Source: CAYRJD01 sp965205925 (GTDB lineage Bacteria > Actinomycetota > Acidimicrobiia > Acidimicrobiales > Poriferisodalaceae). Taken from it: a stretch of DNA of 64,000 nucleotides. The notes beneath the pieces were generated by a model. That model was not told the origin of the DNA and did not search any database. It saw nothing but the letters and a program-made list of their open reading frames with translations. Positions 24,191 through 33,487 of this stretch are shown in pieces (the first letter of the stretch is position 1; each line of letters starts with the position of its first letter). The position numbers were made by a program, and so were the translations under genes. The stretch spans positions 558,001 to 622,000 of the forward strand of contig OZ242183.1 of NCBI GenBank assembly GCA_965205925.1. The letters are read 5' to 3'.

Positions 24191-25204
24191 CTATTTCAGC
24201 GCGTCAACGATGCGGTCAGTATCGATACTCAGCATCCCGATGTAAGAGTCAGCACCACTGCCAGGCCGACCCAAGGTTTCGGTATAGAGAGGAACTAGCA
24301 GCACGTCGCCGCTCCGGCTAACCAACGCTTCGGCATCATCGGTAGAGCGTTGAGTTTCGGTGAAGATGGCAGCTACATCGTCTTCGGTGATTAGTTCTGC
24401 TAGTTCGGCTAGTTGCGCCGGGTTGGTTGCTGCGATAGTTGAGGACGCAGGGCTGATCGTGCCGACTATCTGAAAGTTGTAACGGTTGGCGAGATAGCCG
24501 AGTGAGTCATGATTAGTAACCAGTTTGCGACGGTCAGCCGGGATTTGGTTGAACTGGTCTGCCAGACGCGCATCTAGTGCTAGTAGCTCGCTGTGATATT
24601 GCTGCTGACAAGAGTTGATGAGCTCCGCCTCTAGCCCGGTGTTATCAATCAGGCTTTGCGCTAAGGCACCTAGCGCAGATGCCACGCGACTTGGATCAAA
24701 CCAGATGTGCGGGTCGACCTCACGTGAGTCGTTGTGATCCGTATTGTCTGCTCGACCTGCATGGTCGCTCGGTAGAGCGACTGAGATGGTGTCAAACTGA
24801 TCACCGATACGAAACACCCTCGTGCCTGCCTGTTCAGCTGCTTCCAACGTGTCCGCAAGCCCGGCTTCCAGGTTGAGACCGTTGGCAACAATCAAGTTGG
24901 CGTTGTCAAGCAGAGCGCGATCGGCTAGTGAAGGTTCAAAGACGTGCGGATCGCCGCCCTCGGGTATCAGCGTGACAACCCGGACGGGTAGAGAATGGTC
25001 TTGACCTGCACCACTGATGCTTGAGCACGCCACATTTTTCACCACGTCGGCCCAGATTCCAGTGGTTGCGACCACTAGCGGCGGCTCGTTGCTGGCACCA
25101 GATCCACTAGCGGCGGTGCTAGTTGTGTTGTCGTCTGCGTTTGAGCAGGCGGCGAGCAGAACGATTGCAGCTAAACACGCTCGCTTAAATACGACATGTA
25201 GCAA
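24191..25204 (-). CDS. znuA: Zinc ABC transporter substrate-binding lipoprotein
   Basis: A cluster A-I metal-binding lipoprotein. The signal sequence ends in the lipobox LLAAC, followed by TTGIWADVVKNV, then PEGGDPHVFEPSLADRALLD with the first metal His, a His/Asp-rich loop (HAGRADNTDHNDSREVDPHI), LVTNHDSLGYLANRY and FTETQRSTDDAEAL. Three His plus an acidic residue should bind zinc. Start TTG 25204 is chosen because AAAGG precedes it by about seven bases and it gives a standard lipoprotein signal (337 residues). An ATG at 25243 would add 13 non-signal residues. znuB follows on the same strand. Confidence 0.9.
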   Translation of the reverse strand: MLHVVFKRACLAAIVLLAACSNADDNTTSTAASGSGASNEPPLVVATTGIWADVVKNVACSSISGAGQDHSLPVRVVTLIPEGGDPHVFEPSLADRALLDNANLIVANGLNLEAGLADTLEAAEQAGTRVFRIGDQFDTISVALPSDHAGRADNTDHNDSREVDPHIWFDPSRVASALGALAQSLIDNTGLEAELINSCQQQYHSELLALDARLADQFNQIPADRRKLVTNHDSLGYLANRYNFQIVGTISPASSTIAATNPAQLAELAELITEDDVAAIFTETQRSTDDAEALVSRSGDVLLVPLYTETLGRPGSGADSYIGMLSIDTDRIVDALK

Positions 25205-25290
25205 AGGTGAGCCTTTCGAATTTTCTGGATGCTCAGGCCGCATGTTTTCAGGGTTTGCGGTTGAGTTTGGGAATGGGAACCAACTCTATT

Positions 25291-26103
25291 ATGTTTGTTG
25301 CTGTGTTCAAGCTCAACGACGTGAGGGTGAGCTACAGGCGCAAGCTGGCGCTTAGTACCGGTTGCCTTGAGTTCGATGTCGGATCCTCGGTGGCTTTGAT
25401 GGGTCAAAATGGCGCAGGTAAGACGACTCTGCTGCGTGTGCTGGCAGGGCTGCAACCTCTCAGTAGTGGCCAGATCACCGCTACTGGAGGCGCATCATCG
25501 GTCAGCGTGCCTACGAGTAGCACCGCGTCTGTTGGCTATGTCGCTCAAGATGTTCGTCAGTTGGTTTCGCTAACGGTTGGTGAGATCATCGCGATGGGCC
25601 GCTACCGCAAACGGGGACTATTAGGACGATTGCGTAAATCTGATCGAGAAATGCTGGCCACGGTTGCTCGCAGACTGCGTGTGACCGATCTGCTTGGAAA
25701 GCAGTTTGGCATTCTCTCTAGCGGGCAGCGCCAGCGAGTGCGCGTGGCTGCGGCACTTGCCAGCGATGCGGAGTGCTTACTGCTTGACGAGCCAATCACT
25801 GGCCTTGATCTACCCAGCCAAGAGGTCATCTTTGAAGTGATCGCCAGTGAACGCGACAAGTTTCGACTGGTGGTGATGTCAACTCACAATATTGAAGAGG
25901 CTCGCCGATGTGATCGCGTGGTGCTCTTGAACACTGTTGTTGTCGCAGATGGCACGCCTGCTGAGGTGTTGACAGAAGCGAATCTGCGAGAAGCCTTTGG
26001 GGAGAAGTTGGTGTCGTTAGTTCCGTCGGCTGGTTTAGCTCTGTTTGATGAGCACGGCCACCATCACGAGCCTGAGCCAACCGCTTTGGCAAACCCTATG
26101 TAG
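25291..26103 (+). CDS. znuC: Zinc ABC transporter ATP-binding protein
   Basis: An ABC ATPase of about 270 residues with Walker A GQNGAGKTT, the Q-loop in VAQDVRQLVSL, signature LSSGQRQRV, Walker B CLLLDEP and the switch His in STHNIEEA. It ends in a His-rich tail (EHGHHHEPEP) that could bind metal. It energises the divergent ZnuAB permease. ATG 25291 is preferred because the domain starts at VFKLNDVRVSY; upstream in-frame codons to 25207 would overlap the znuA start. The 86 bases between znuA and znuC must hold both promoters and any Zur operator. Confidence 0.88.
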   Translation: MFVAVFKLNDVRVSYRRKLALSTGCLEFDVGSSVALMGQNGAGKTTLLRVLAGLQPLSSGQITATGGASSVSVPTSSTASVGYVAQDVRQLVSLTVGEIIAMGRYRKRGLLGRLRKSDREMLATVARRLRVTDLLGKQFGILSSGQRQRVRVAAALASDAECLLLDEPITGLDLPSQEVIFEVIASERDKFRLVVMSTHNIEEARRCDRVVLLNTVVVADGTPAEVLTEANLREAFGEKLVSLVPSAGLALFDEHGHHHEPEPTALANPM

Positions 26104-26123
26104 TTGCGCGAGAATGCTGACCA

Positions 26124-26196
26124 CCGGTGGAGTTACCGGTGGGATTATTGGTGGGGGTTATCGGTGGAGTCATTGGTGGAGTTATTGGTGGAGTTA
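26124..26196 (+). repeat. Degenerate 12-base tandem array upstream of an LLM gene
   Basis: About six units with core GGTGGAGTTA (CCGGTGGAGTTA, CCGGTGGGATTA, a 13-base variant, TCGGTGGAGTCA, and two TTGGTGGAGTTA) run between znuC and the LLM oxidoreductase start. The core is the same as in the arrays near 16.2 and 16.5 kb. It ends just before a GGGAG ribosome site. Confidence 0.85.
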
Positions 26197-26207
26197 GGGA
26201 GACGTCA

Positions 26208-27296
26208 ATGGAACTTGGAACATTCACGATGCCTAGCCACCCGCCCGAGCGTGATTTGCGTGAAGGCTGGGAATGGGATCTACAAACGATTAAGTGGGCC
26301 GACGAATACGGCTATTCGGAGGCCTGGGTTGGCGAGCACCATTCCGCTAAGTGGGAGCCACACCCCGCACCCGACTTGTTAACCATTGAAGCGTTACGCC
26401 AAACCAAGAACATCCGTGTAGGTCCCGGCGGATTCCTGTTGCCCTACTACCATCCGGCCGAACTGGCAAACCGCATCTCACTGCTAGATCATCTAAGCGA
26501 AGGTCGACTCAACTTTGGCGTGGCCGCTAGCGGTCTGCCCAGCGACTGGGAGATGTTCGGTGTCGACGGCATGGCAGGCGAAAACCGTGAGATGACACAA
26601 GAAGCGGTTGAGTTCATCCTGAACATGTGGAGTCAGGAGCCAGGCTGGCAACACGAAGGCAAGCACTGGAAGGGTGGCGTGCCAAACGGCATGCCCGACA
26701 TAGGCCTGACCCATCATCTTCGTCCGCTGCAACAGCCTCACCCGCCGATTGGCGTGGCCGGATTGAACTCACCGTCTCCAACGCTGGAGCTGGCAGGTGA
26801 GAACGGTTGGATGCCACTCAGCTTGAACCTAAACCCGCAATACGTTGCTGGGCACTGGGATTCGTATGAGGCTGGCGCCAAGCGAGCCGGACGTGAAGTG
26901 TCTCGCAAAGATTGGCGGATGGTGCGCGAGGTCTTCGTTGCACCAACCGACGAGGAGGCGTGGGAGTTGTCGGCCAATGGTCCGATGGGTCGAATGATGG
27001 GCGAGTACTTCTTACCGCTGTTGGATGCGTTTGGCTTCCATGAATTTCTGCGTGATGAAAACGACCCTTCCGATGTGGTTGTCGACGTTGAGTACTGCGC
27101 TAAGAAAAACTGGTTTGTTGGTTCGCCGGAAACCGTTGCAGAAAAGATTGAGAAGGTTTATGCAGACGTGGGCGGCTTTGGTCATCTGTTGCTGTTCTGC
27201 TTTGACTACATCGATCACTCTGATGAGTGGCGGCGGTCGATGGAGTTGCTGGGCGGCGAGGTAATGGAGCGGGTAGCTCACCTGACCGGCGAGTAG
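26208..27296 (+). CDS. LLM class flavin-dependent oxidoreductase
   Basis: A bacterial luciferase-like monooxygenase of 362 residues from ATG 26208, which has GGGAG ten bases upstream. Motifs are MELGTFTMPSHPPERDL at the start, SEAWVGEHHSAKWEPHPAPD with the typical EHH, RVGPGGFLLPYYHPAELANR, LLDHLSEGRLNFGVAASG, and the late FVGSPETVAEKIEKV. The EHH-containing group uses FMN/FMNH2 to oxygenate small substrates such as alkanes or sulfonates. In-frame codons further upstream come from the 12-base repeat array and are not believed to be translated. It lies between znuC and the Zur-like gene. Confidence 0.9.
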   Translation: MELGTFTMPSHPPERDLREGWEWDLQTIKWADEYGYSEAWVGEHHSAKWEPHPAPDLLTIEALRQTKNIRVGPGGFLLPYYHPAELANRISLLDHLSEGRLNFGVAASGLPSDWEMFGVDGMAGENREMTQEAVEFILNMWSQEPGWQHEGKHWKGGVPNGMPDIGLTHHLRPLQQPHPPIGVAGLNSPSPTLELAGENGWMPLSLNLNPQYVAGHWDSYEAGAKRAGREVSRKDWRMVREVFVAPTDEEAWELSANGPMGRMMGEYFLPLLDAFGFHEFLRDENDPSDVVVDVEYCAKKNWFVGSPETVAEKIEKVYADVGGFGHLLLFCFDYIDHSDEWRRSMELLGGEVMERVAHLTGE

Positions 27297-27303
27297 CCAG
27301 CTG

Positions 27304-27798
27304 ATGGGGGCGGCTGTTAGCGAGACCGATAACAAGGCGACGAATCTGCACGCCACTATTGCTCGCCAACTGACATCACAGCGCTACGTCTATACACGCC
27401 GTCGCCGTGAGCTAGTAGAGGCGCTGCTCACAGCTACAGCACCGATGACAGTGCCAGACATTGCGGCCACCGCACCAGCGTTGTCCGCCAGTTCTGCTTA
27501 CCGCAACCTTGATGTGCTTGAGCGCTGCGGCGTTGTCCATCGCATCCGGTCAACTGGAGATCACACACACTTTGAACTGGCTGAGCCTCTACTGGGTCAT
27601 CATCATCATCTGATCTGTGTTGGCTGCGGTGAGATACGGGACATTCACCTAACAAAAAAACTTGAGCAGCTGGTCGAGCAGAATCTTGCCGCGGCGGCTG
27701 ATCAAGCAAAGTTCACGCCACTGCATCACAGCCTTGACTTGTACGGCCGTTGTGCCGATTGCGAGCAGGTTGACGATGCTGCTAACAGCAGGGCGTAA
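27304..27798 (+). CDS. zur: Fur-family regulator, probable Zur
   Basis: A 164-residue Fur-family repressor. The winged helix includes RYVYTRRRRELVEALLTATA, then MTVPDIAATAPALSASSAYR with NLDVLERCGVVHRI. The metal region has FELAEPLLGHHHHLICVGCG (regulatory His cluster plus first CxxC) and a second CxxC in GRCADC that forms the structural zinc site. Proximity to znuABC points to zinc-responsive repression rather than iron. It starts eight bases after the LLM gene. The symbol is assigned from context. Confidence 0.82.
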   Translation: MGAAVSETDNKATNLHATIARQLTSQRYVYTRRRRELVEALLTATAPMTVPDIAATAPALSASSAYRNLDVLERCGVVHRIRSTGDHTHFELAEPLLGHHHHLICVGCGEIRDIHLTKKLEQLVEQNLAAAADQAKFTPLHHSLDLYGRCADCEQVDDAANSRA

Positions 27799-27871
27799 TG
27801 TGATGCTCCAAGCGGGATAACAAGCGGTAAACAAACAATGCACGCACGAAAAAAAGCGCACGAGTAAAAAC

Positions 27872-29056
27872 TTGTCTGTTTCAGAGCTGCAAACCGGCCT
27901 GCTTACGCCTGAGCGCGCGGAACTAGTTGAGCGCATTGCAGAGATTGGGCCGGCATTTACCGAGCGGTCTGCTCGCTATGACACGGAGGCTTCGTTTCCT
28001 ACCGAAAACTGGGCTGATCTAGCTGACGCTGGTTTTCTTGGCTTGTGTGTTCCGGCCGAAGCAGGCGGTATGGGCGCAGATTTTGCAGGGTATGCCTTGG
28101 TGGCAGAGGAACTAGGCCGCCACTGCGCAACTACCGCACTTACATTCAACATGCATACCGCCACTGCGCTGCTGGCGGGTTACATCTCCGACATTTTGGA
28201 ACCAGACCCCCAAATGCAGGCCCACTTAGACCGCGTCCGCCCTGTGCTCTGGGAGAGCATGGTTAAAAAAAAGCAGATCCATTCCCAACCATTTTCGGAG
28301 GGCAATTCGCCGGGACATCGCGGCGTGTTCAGCACGAACGCAGAACCAACGAAGGGCGGCTTCTTGGTGACCGGCCGCAAGATTTTCGCCTCGCTTAGCG
28401 GAGCTGCAGACGTTCATAACGTGCTCGCTTTGGTGGAAGGCGACCCGCGATTGCGACTGCTGGGTATTCCGGCCGACAGCGCCGGACTAGAGATAGTTGG
28501 CGACTGGGATCCGTTGGGGATGCGTGGCACCGATTCGCGCACACTAGAGATGAATCAGGCTTTCGTGCCAGCCGATAATGAGGTTCTCCCGCCGGGAATG
28601 TTCGATCGAATGGTTGGTCGTTTCCCGTACTTCTATATGAGCCTGACATTTAGCTACCTCGGTTTGATGCGCGCGATCTTGGATTTCACTCACAGCTATT
28701 TGCGTGGTGACTCCGGAGTGGCTGCAGGTCGTGACCATCCGGTTAAACAAACCGGATGGGCTCAGATGCAACTGATCTATGACCGAGCACAGTCGGCCAT
28801 GTATCGCGTAATAGCCGAAGCGCAAACTGACCCGAACACTGAGCAGTTACGTCGTGCCATGTCGGCAACGGTCAACATCATGGAAGAAGTTTCCGAGTTA
28901 GCTTCGTTGGCTATTCGCGTGTGCGGTGGCCGTTCGATGCTGCGTCCAAACCGTCTTGAACAGCACTTTCGCGATGCCCGCTGCGGCGCCACGATGCTGC
29001 CTTGGAGTGTGGAAGAGTGCCTTATGCGCATGGGGCGTATGGGGCTTTACGATTGA
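27872..29056 (+). CDS. Acyl-CoA dehydrogenase
   Basis: The 394-residue protein has the acyl-CoA dehydrogenase order. It opens with an N-terminal helix bundle containing FPTENWADLADAGFLGLCVP and GGMGADFAGYALVAEELGRH. A middle beta region with GFLVTGRKIFASLSGAADVH follows, then WDPLGMRGTDSRTLEMNQAF and a C-terminal helical domain ending RDARCGATMLPWSVEECLMR. It oxidises an acyl-CoA to enoyl-CoA with FAD. The start is TTG 27872. It lies eleven bases before mmsA, suggesting branched-chain amino acid (valine) catabolism. The usual catalytic Glu cannot be placed with certainty by eye. Confidence 0.87.
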   Translation: MSVSELQTGLLTPERAELVERIAEIGPAFTERSARYDTEASFPTENWADLADAGFLGLCVPAEAGGMGADFAGYALVAEELGRHCATTALTFNMHTATALLAGYISDILEPDPQMQAHLDRVRPVLWESMVKKKQIHSQPFSEGNSPGHRGVFSTNAEPTKGGFLVTGRKIFASLSGAADVHNVLALVEGDPRLRLLGIPADSAGLEIVGDWDPLGMRGTDSRTLEMNQAFVPADNEVLPPGMFDRMVGRFPYFYMSLTFSYLGLMRAILDFTHSYLRGDSGVAAGRDHPVKQTGWAQMQLIYDRAQSAMYRVIAEAQTDPNTEQLRRAMSATVNIMEEVSELASLAIRVCGGRSMLRPNRLEQHFRDARCGATMLPWSVEECLMRMGRMGLYD

Positions 29057-29066
29057 TCAAACTGCT

Positions 29067-30557
29067 ATGACCAGACAAATCACTCACTACATCTCTGGAA
29101 AATCGGTCGCTGGCGAAAGCGGTCAGACAGGGGACGTTTTCAATCCCTCTACCGGCGAAGTGCAAGCCGAGGTTGATTTAGCTTCACAAACTGAAGTGGA
29201 CAAGGTGGTCCGGAGTGCGACCGAAGCGTTTGAAAGCTGGCGCAACAGTTCGCTAGCGGCGCGCACCGCTGTCATGTTTGCCTTTCGTGAAATCCTGGCA
29301 CAACGTTCGCGCCAGCTAGCCGAACTGGTGAGCTCCGAACACGGCAAGGTGGTGAGCGACGCAGCAGGCGAGGTGGCCCGCGCACAAGACAACGTGGAGT
29401 TTGCTTGCGGCATTGCGCATCATCTCCAAGGATCAATCAATCAGCAGGTCTCTGATGGTGTTGACGTGCACACAGTGCGACAACCGCTCGGGGTTGTTTG
29501 CGGCATTACGCCGTTCAACTTCCCGGCGATGGTTCCGGCGTGGATGTTTACGACCGCGATCGCGTGCGGCAACACGTTTATTTGTAAGCCGTCCGAGCGT
29601 GACCCATCGGCTGCGGTGCTGATGGCGCAGTGGCTGACCGAGGCGGGCCTGCCAGACGGTGTGTTCAACGTCTTGCATGGCGATTCGGTAGCAGTCAATG
29701 CACTGATCAATCACCGCGATATCGCGGCAGTCAGCTTTGTTGGTTCAACCCCAGTAGCTCGCCACGTCTACGAATCTGCAGTGGCGGCAGGCAAACGGGT
29801 GCAAGCTCTGGGCGGAGCTAAGAACCACATGGTCGTACTACCTGACGCGGACGTTGAAGTAGCTGCCGATGCTGCAGTCAGTGCCGCTTACGGCTCGGCC
29901 GGTGAGCGTTGCATGGCGGTGAGTGCACTAGTGGCTGTTGGTGATGTGGCTGACCAGCTGGTCGATGCCATTGCGGTACGCATCTCCAAGCTAAATGTTG
30001 GCCGATCCGACGAGCCTGGTGTTGACATGGGGCCGCTAGTCACCGGCGAGCATCGCGATCGCGTAGCTGGCTACGTTGAACGCGCAAGCATCGACGGCGC
30101 AACGGTGGTGGTTGATCCCAGCCAAGCGACGGTTCCAGACAGCGGCTTCTTTTTAGGACCGGCGTTGCTAGACAACGTGTCAGCCGACATGGAGTGCTAT
30201 CGCGATGAGATTTTTGGTCCGGTGCTGGCAGTTGTGAGAGTTGGTACCTATGCAGAGGCGTTACAGCTGGTAAATGAAAACCCGTTCGGTAACGGTGCTG
30301 CTGTGTTCACCAGCAACGGCGGCGCGGCGCGACAGTTTGCAAACGAAGCTCAGGCAGGGATGATCGGCGTGAATGTGTCGATTCCGGTGCCGGTGGCTTA
30401 TCACTCTTTCGGCGGCTGGAAGTCTTCGATGTTTGGAGACGTACACATGTATGGCCCGGAAGGTGTGAGGTTTTATACGCGTGCTAAAGCCGTCACTACT
30501 CGTTGGCCAGACCCTGCTACCAGTCGCGTTGACCTCGGCTTTCCACGCTCGGCTTGA
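29067..30557 (+). CDS. mmsA: CoA-acylating methylmalonate-semialdehyde dehydrogenase
   Basis: A 496-residue aldehyde dehydrogenase matching MmsA. It starts ITHYISGKSVAGESGQTGDV, has the conserved RQPLGVVCGITPFNFPAMVP, then FICKPSERDPSAAVLMAQWL, the MmsA-type ALGGAKNHMVVLPDAD, catalytic Cys in YGSAGERCMAVS, and EIFGPVLAVVRV. It turns methylmalonate or malonate semialdehyde into propionyl- or acetyl-CoA in valine/inositol/beta-alanine breakdown. ATG 29067 gives the family start; a longer frame upstream overlaps the acyl-CoA dehydrogenase. It is probably co-transcribed with that gene. Confidence 0.93.
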   Translation: MTRQITHYISGKSVAGESGQTGDVFNPSTGEVQAEVDLASQTEVDKVVRSATEAFESWRNSSLAARTAVMFAFREILAQRSRQLAELVSSEHGKVVSDAAGEVARAQDNVEFACGIAHHLQGSINQQVSDGVDVHTVRQPLGVVCGITPFNFPAMVPAWMFTTAIACGNTFICKPSERDPSAAVLMAQWLTEAGLPDGVFNVLHGDSVAVNALINHRDIAAVSFVGSTPVARHVYESAVAAGKRVQALGGAKNHMVVLPDADVEVAADAAVSAAYGSAGERCMAVSALVAVGDVADQLVDAIAVRISKLNVGRSDEPGVDMGPLVTGEHRDRVAGYVERASIDGATVVVDPSQATVPDSGFFLGPALLDNVSADMECYRDEIFGPVLAVVRVGTYAEALQLVNENPFGNGAAVFTSNGGAARQFANEAQAGMIGVNVSIPVPVAYHSFGGWKSSMFGDVHMYGPEGVRFYTRAKAVTTRWPDPATSRVDLGFPRSA

Positions 30558-30619
30558 GCTCTGACCGACCTGATACGAGCTGGCCCAATGACCAGTTTGC
30601 TAAACCACGCCAATAGGGC

Positions 30620-33421
30620 ATGAAGAAACTCACAAGGTGGGCGACTAGAACGTCACGCAAGAATGTGATTGACGTCCGACTGACCAACGCACTGCTAGCT
30701 AGCACGCTGCTAGTTAGCGCATTGTCACTAGGCGTGTTGTTTGCTACAGCTGAGCAGGCCGCGGCAGCAAACAGCGCAGACGAATTGGTTAACACCAGCG
30801 GAGCTCGTCCGTTTGGTGGCATAGACCGATATCACACCGCGGCTGCGCTAGCCGAGCAGCTAGTTGCTAGCAGAAGCGGTTCACCGGACTTTGTAGACAC
30901 AGTCATTGTTGCGGGAGGTGGCCGGGGAGCACCCGACGCGTCGGTGGCCAGTGGTCTGGCAGGTGCACGTAATGCTGCGGTTTTGTTAACCGAGCCAGAC
31001 CGACTCCACCCACTTGTTAAGCGGTTTATTGAGCGAAACTTGATCGACTACGTAATCGTGTTAGGAGGCACGCAAGCCGTATCGAACGCGGTCGTAGACG
31101 AGCTGACACAAATCAGCCATCTGCGCGAACAAAACATTAAGCGCATAGCTGGCAGTACTCGTATTACGACTTCAACGGCGGTAGCGAGCGCACTGGGAGA
31201 GCCCGGTGAATATTGCGACTCGGGCATGGTGTCTGCGATTTTGGTCGGCGCCGAATCGTTGGCTGATGCTGCTGTGGTTGCGTCCCTGGCGTACAAGGCA
31301 AAACTGCCGATCTTGTTCGCGCACCAAAACTCGCTGATGCCTGAGGTGAGTCAGTACTTGGCGGCTGCCGAAATAGAGCACTTAGTTGTGATGGGCAGCA
31401 CGGCCGAACTGTCTGAAGAAGTTGTAGTGGCTGCGCAAGCTGCGGCGCTTTCATCAGCGGTACGAATAGACGGAGATGATCCCAGTACACGTTCGGTGAC
31501 GTTGGCGCGAGCGTTGCAGCAGTGCGCAACGTTTGAGGTGTCCGACAGGGCGTTTGCTTTGGTTGACAGTCGCAATCCGATAGACGCCGCCGCCGCTGGA
31601 CCGCCGTTAGGTGCGGCCTTTGGCAGTGCAGTGGTCGGTTCGCCCGAGCTTTCAGGTTCGCTGGTGCCGATCTTGCTGGTTGATGACACGCTGCCCAGCT
31701 CAGTCAGCCTGCTACTCGAAGAAATTCCCAGGCAAGACAGCAGCGAAAATTTTGTTACCGCTCAACTAATCGCAATAGGAGGAGCCGAACGTTTAGCGAC
31801 TGAGGTGATGGAAGCCGCCCTGGATGCTGCTGCAACCGCTCCTGCTCTGACGGCTCGCATAAGCGCAACCGTTGGCACAAACAAGGTGTTGGTTTCGTTT
31901 TCGGATGGTGTAGCAAATGAGGAGCCTGTGTCAGGTGCCGATCTGGCCAAGCACGACGTAAAGAACAAAAACAACTACCTCGTGGCGGGCGAGTTTCTGC
32001 TGTCAGCTGATCTTCTTACGATTGACAGCAACGTTCTCACGATTTTGTTGAGCGACTACGTGATTCAAGCCGGCGACACGATTGAGGTTGTCGGTGACAC
32101 CATCAAGGGTGCTGCTAAAGACAATCGCACCGTGAAAGGTGCGCGAGCGGTTGCTATCAAGCAAGCTCCGGACTCGACACGACCGCGGCTGCGGCTAGAT
32201 CTGGCCGAAAATGCGCCAGTCATAGCGGTGCTGGTGGACGAAGTAAACCCCTTTGGTGCTGATAGCAAAGCCTTAGAACTAGGTGATATCACCGTGACGC
32301 GCGCCGACGGTCAAAATGTGCCGCTCGCCGTTGACGGCATCGTGGGGTCGACCAACGGGCTTAGATATTTGGTTGATTTGCAAGGCGACTTGCGTCTGCA
32401 AGCCGGTGACGAAGTGAGGGTGGCGGTGGACTCGGTGAAAGACGCAGGTGGACGTGGCAACCGGTCGCTTCGAACAACCGTCGCTGCTAACAGCAGCTTG
32501 CCAAGAGTGATTACCGCAACCATTGCTGGGCCAGAGACTCTGACAGACCCAGGGCCAGACGCAGTGCTGGGCTCTCTAGACGATTTTTTACGAAATGCAA
32601 GTCTGCAGATAGCTCAGACAACCCCTAGCGAAGCAATCACCGCATGGGTTGCGTGCGACACTGTTAACGAAAACTGCAGCCCAGAGTTTGAGCTGAAAGC
32701 GCGCACGATCGGGCGAGAAGGTGGAGTGCTTGGCAATCGTTGGAGCTTGCAGCTCACTTATGACTCCACCGCTGGCACAAATGGCAGCGATGAGCTAACA
32801 GTTGAAGTGTCTACGACCCGAGCAGTTATCTCGGTTACCTACGGGGATGAAGCCAGAGTTTCTGGCGTCATAAGGGCGTTGCGCTCAAACAATACGGTGG
32901 TGTCAAGATTTGAAATCTTGGATGCAAATGAAGCTACAGACCCGCTGTTGCGCGTCGCAGGAGCGGCGAACTTAGTGACGTTCAGGTTTGGTGGCGGAGC
33001 CAGCCGCGCTGAGATTGTGCTGACCTACAACGAAGTGCTTGCCCAGTTCAACGAGATAAGCGCAGCCAGCGCCGAGGCTGAGCCAACAAAAGCTGACGGC
33101 GACCTTGCTACGACTCCGGCTGCATTAGCTGGCTGCACCGCGCCCGACGTCACGCCGCAAGCGCCAGGTGATCCGCGCGCGGGAGGCATATTGAAGTCTG
33201 CTCAAACAGATACAGCCTTTACCGGAATCTCTGGCGATTCGATCGTGTGGAGTATTCGCTATGACCCCCCCAGCAGCAAGGTTTTCATCACACTGACATC
33301 CGAAACAGATGCATTACCTACGTCTGCCAGCACGCTGATACTGCCCGCTGGGTTAGGCGTGAACTTTGATTGCGTCACCAGCGTTCTGGAAGATAGCCAG
33401 CGCTTACGAAAGACCGATTAA
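30620..33421 (+). CDS. CWB2-repeat surface protein, 933 residues
   Basis: After a signal peptide (hydrophobic LLASTLLVSALSLGVLF, cleavage near AEQAAAA) come cell-wall-binding type 2 repeats. Recognisable elements are RPFGGIDRYHTAAALAEQLV, DTVIVAGGGRGAPDASVASG, and YVIVLGGTQAVSNAVVDEL, repeated in diverged form to about residue 400 (VVMGSTAELSEEVV, LIAIGGAERLATEV). The remaining half is Ser/Thr/Asp-rich, beta-predicted and without a known domain, ending in a polar tail. CWB2 modules bind anionic cell-wall polymers in clostridial S-layer proteins, so a surface location is likely. The last bases join a 12-base repeat that continues past the stop. Confidence 0.85.
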   Translation: MKKLTRWATRTSRKNVIDVRLTNALLASTLLVSALSLGVLFATAEQAAAANSADELVNTSGARPFGGIDRYHTAAALAEQLVASRSGSPDFVDTVIVAGGGRGAPDASVASGLAGARNAAVLLTEPDRLHPLVKRFIERNLIDYVIVLGGTQAVSNAVVDELTQISHLREQNIKRIAGSTRITTSTAVASALGEPGEYCDSGMVSAILVGAESLADAAVVASLAYKAKLPILFAHQNSLMPEVSQYLAAAEIEHLVVMGSTAELSEEVVVAAQAAALSSAVRIDGDDPSTRSVTLARALQQCATFEVSDRAFALVDSRNPIDAAAAGPPLGAAFGSAVVGSPELSGSLVPILLVDDTLPSSVSLLLEEIPRQDSSENFVTAQLIAIGGAERLATEVMEAALDAAATAPALTARISATVGTNKVLVSFSDGVANEEPVSGADLAKHDVKNKNNYLVAGEFLLSADLLTIDSNVLTILLSDYVIQAGDTIEVVGDTIKGAAKDNRTVKGARAVAIKQAPDSTRPRLRLDLAENAPVIAVLVDEVNPFGADSKALELGDITVTRADGQNVPLAVDGIVGSTNGLRYLVDLQGDLRLQAGDEVRVAVDSVKDAGGRGNRSLRTTVAANSSLPRVITATIAGPETLTDPGPDAVLGSLDDFLRNASLQIAQTTPSEAITAWVACDTVNENCSPEFELKARTIGREGGVLGNRWSLQLTYDSTAGTNGSDELTVEVSTTRAVISVTYGDEARVSGVIRALRSNNTVVSRFEILDANEATDPLLRVAGAANLVTFRFGGGASRAEIVLTYNEVLAQFNEISAASAEAEPTKADGDLATTPAALAGCTAPDVTPQAPGDPRAGGILKSAQTDTAFTGISGDSIVWSIRYDPPSSKVFITLTSETDALPTSASTLILPAGLGVNFDCVTSVLEDSQRLRKTD

Positions 33422-33444
33422 AAGATCGGTTAAAAGACCGATTA
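33409..33444 (+). repeat. Three 12-base tandem units over a stop codon
   Basis: AAAGACCGATTA at 33409-33420, AAAGATCGGTTA at 33421-33432 and AAAGACCGATTA at 33433-33444. The first includes the stop codon of the CWB2 gene. A further 13-base pair of repeats (AGAGAGATAGACA type) follows before the LLM gene. Confidence 0.85.
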
Positions 33445-33487
33445 GAGGTTCAGAGAGATAGACAAGAGAGATAGACAGGGGTCACTT

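Noticed and set aside
26127..26207. Longer N-terminus of the LLM oxidoreductase (VIGGVIGG repeats)
   Set aside because: The extra residues come from the non-coding repeat array; ATG 26208 has a good ribosome site and matches the family start.
28926..29066. Upstream extension of mmsA
   Set aside because: It overlaps the 3' end of the acyl-CoA dehydrogenase in another frame, and the family start is at ATG 29067.
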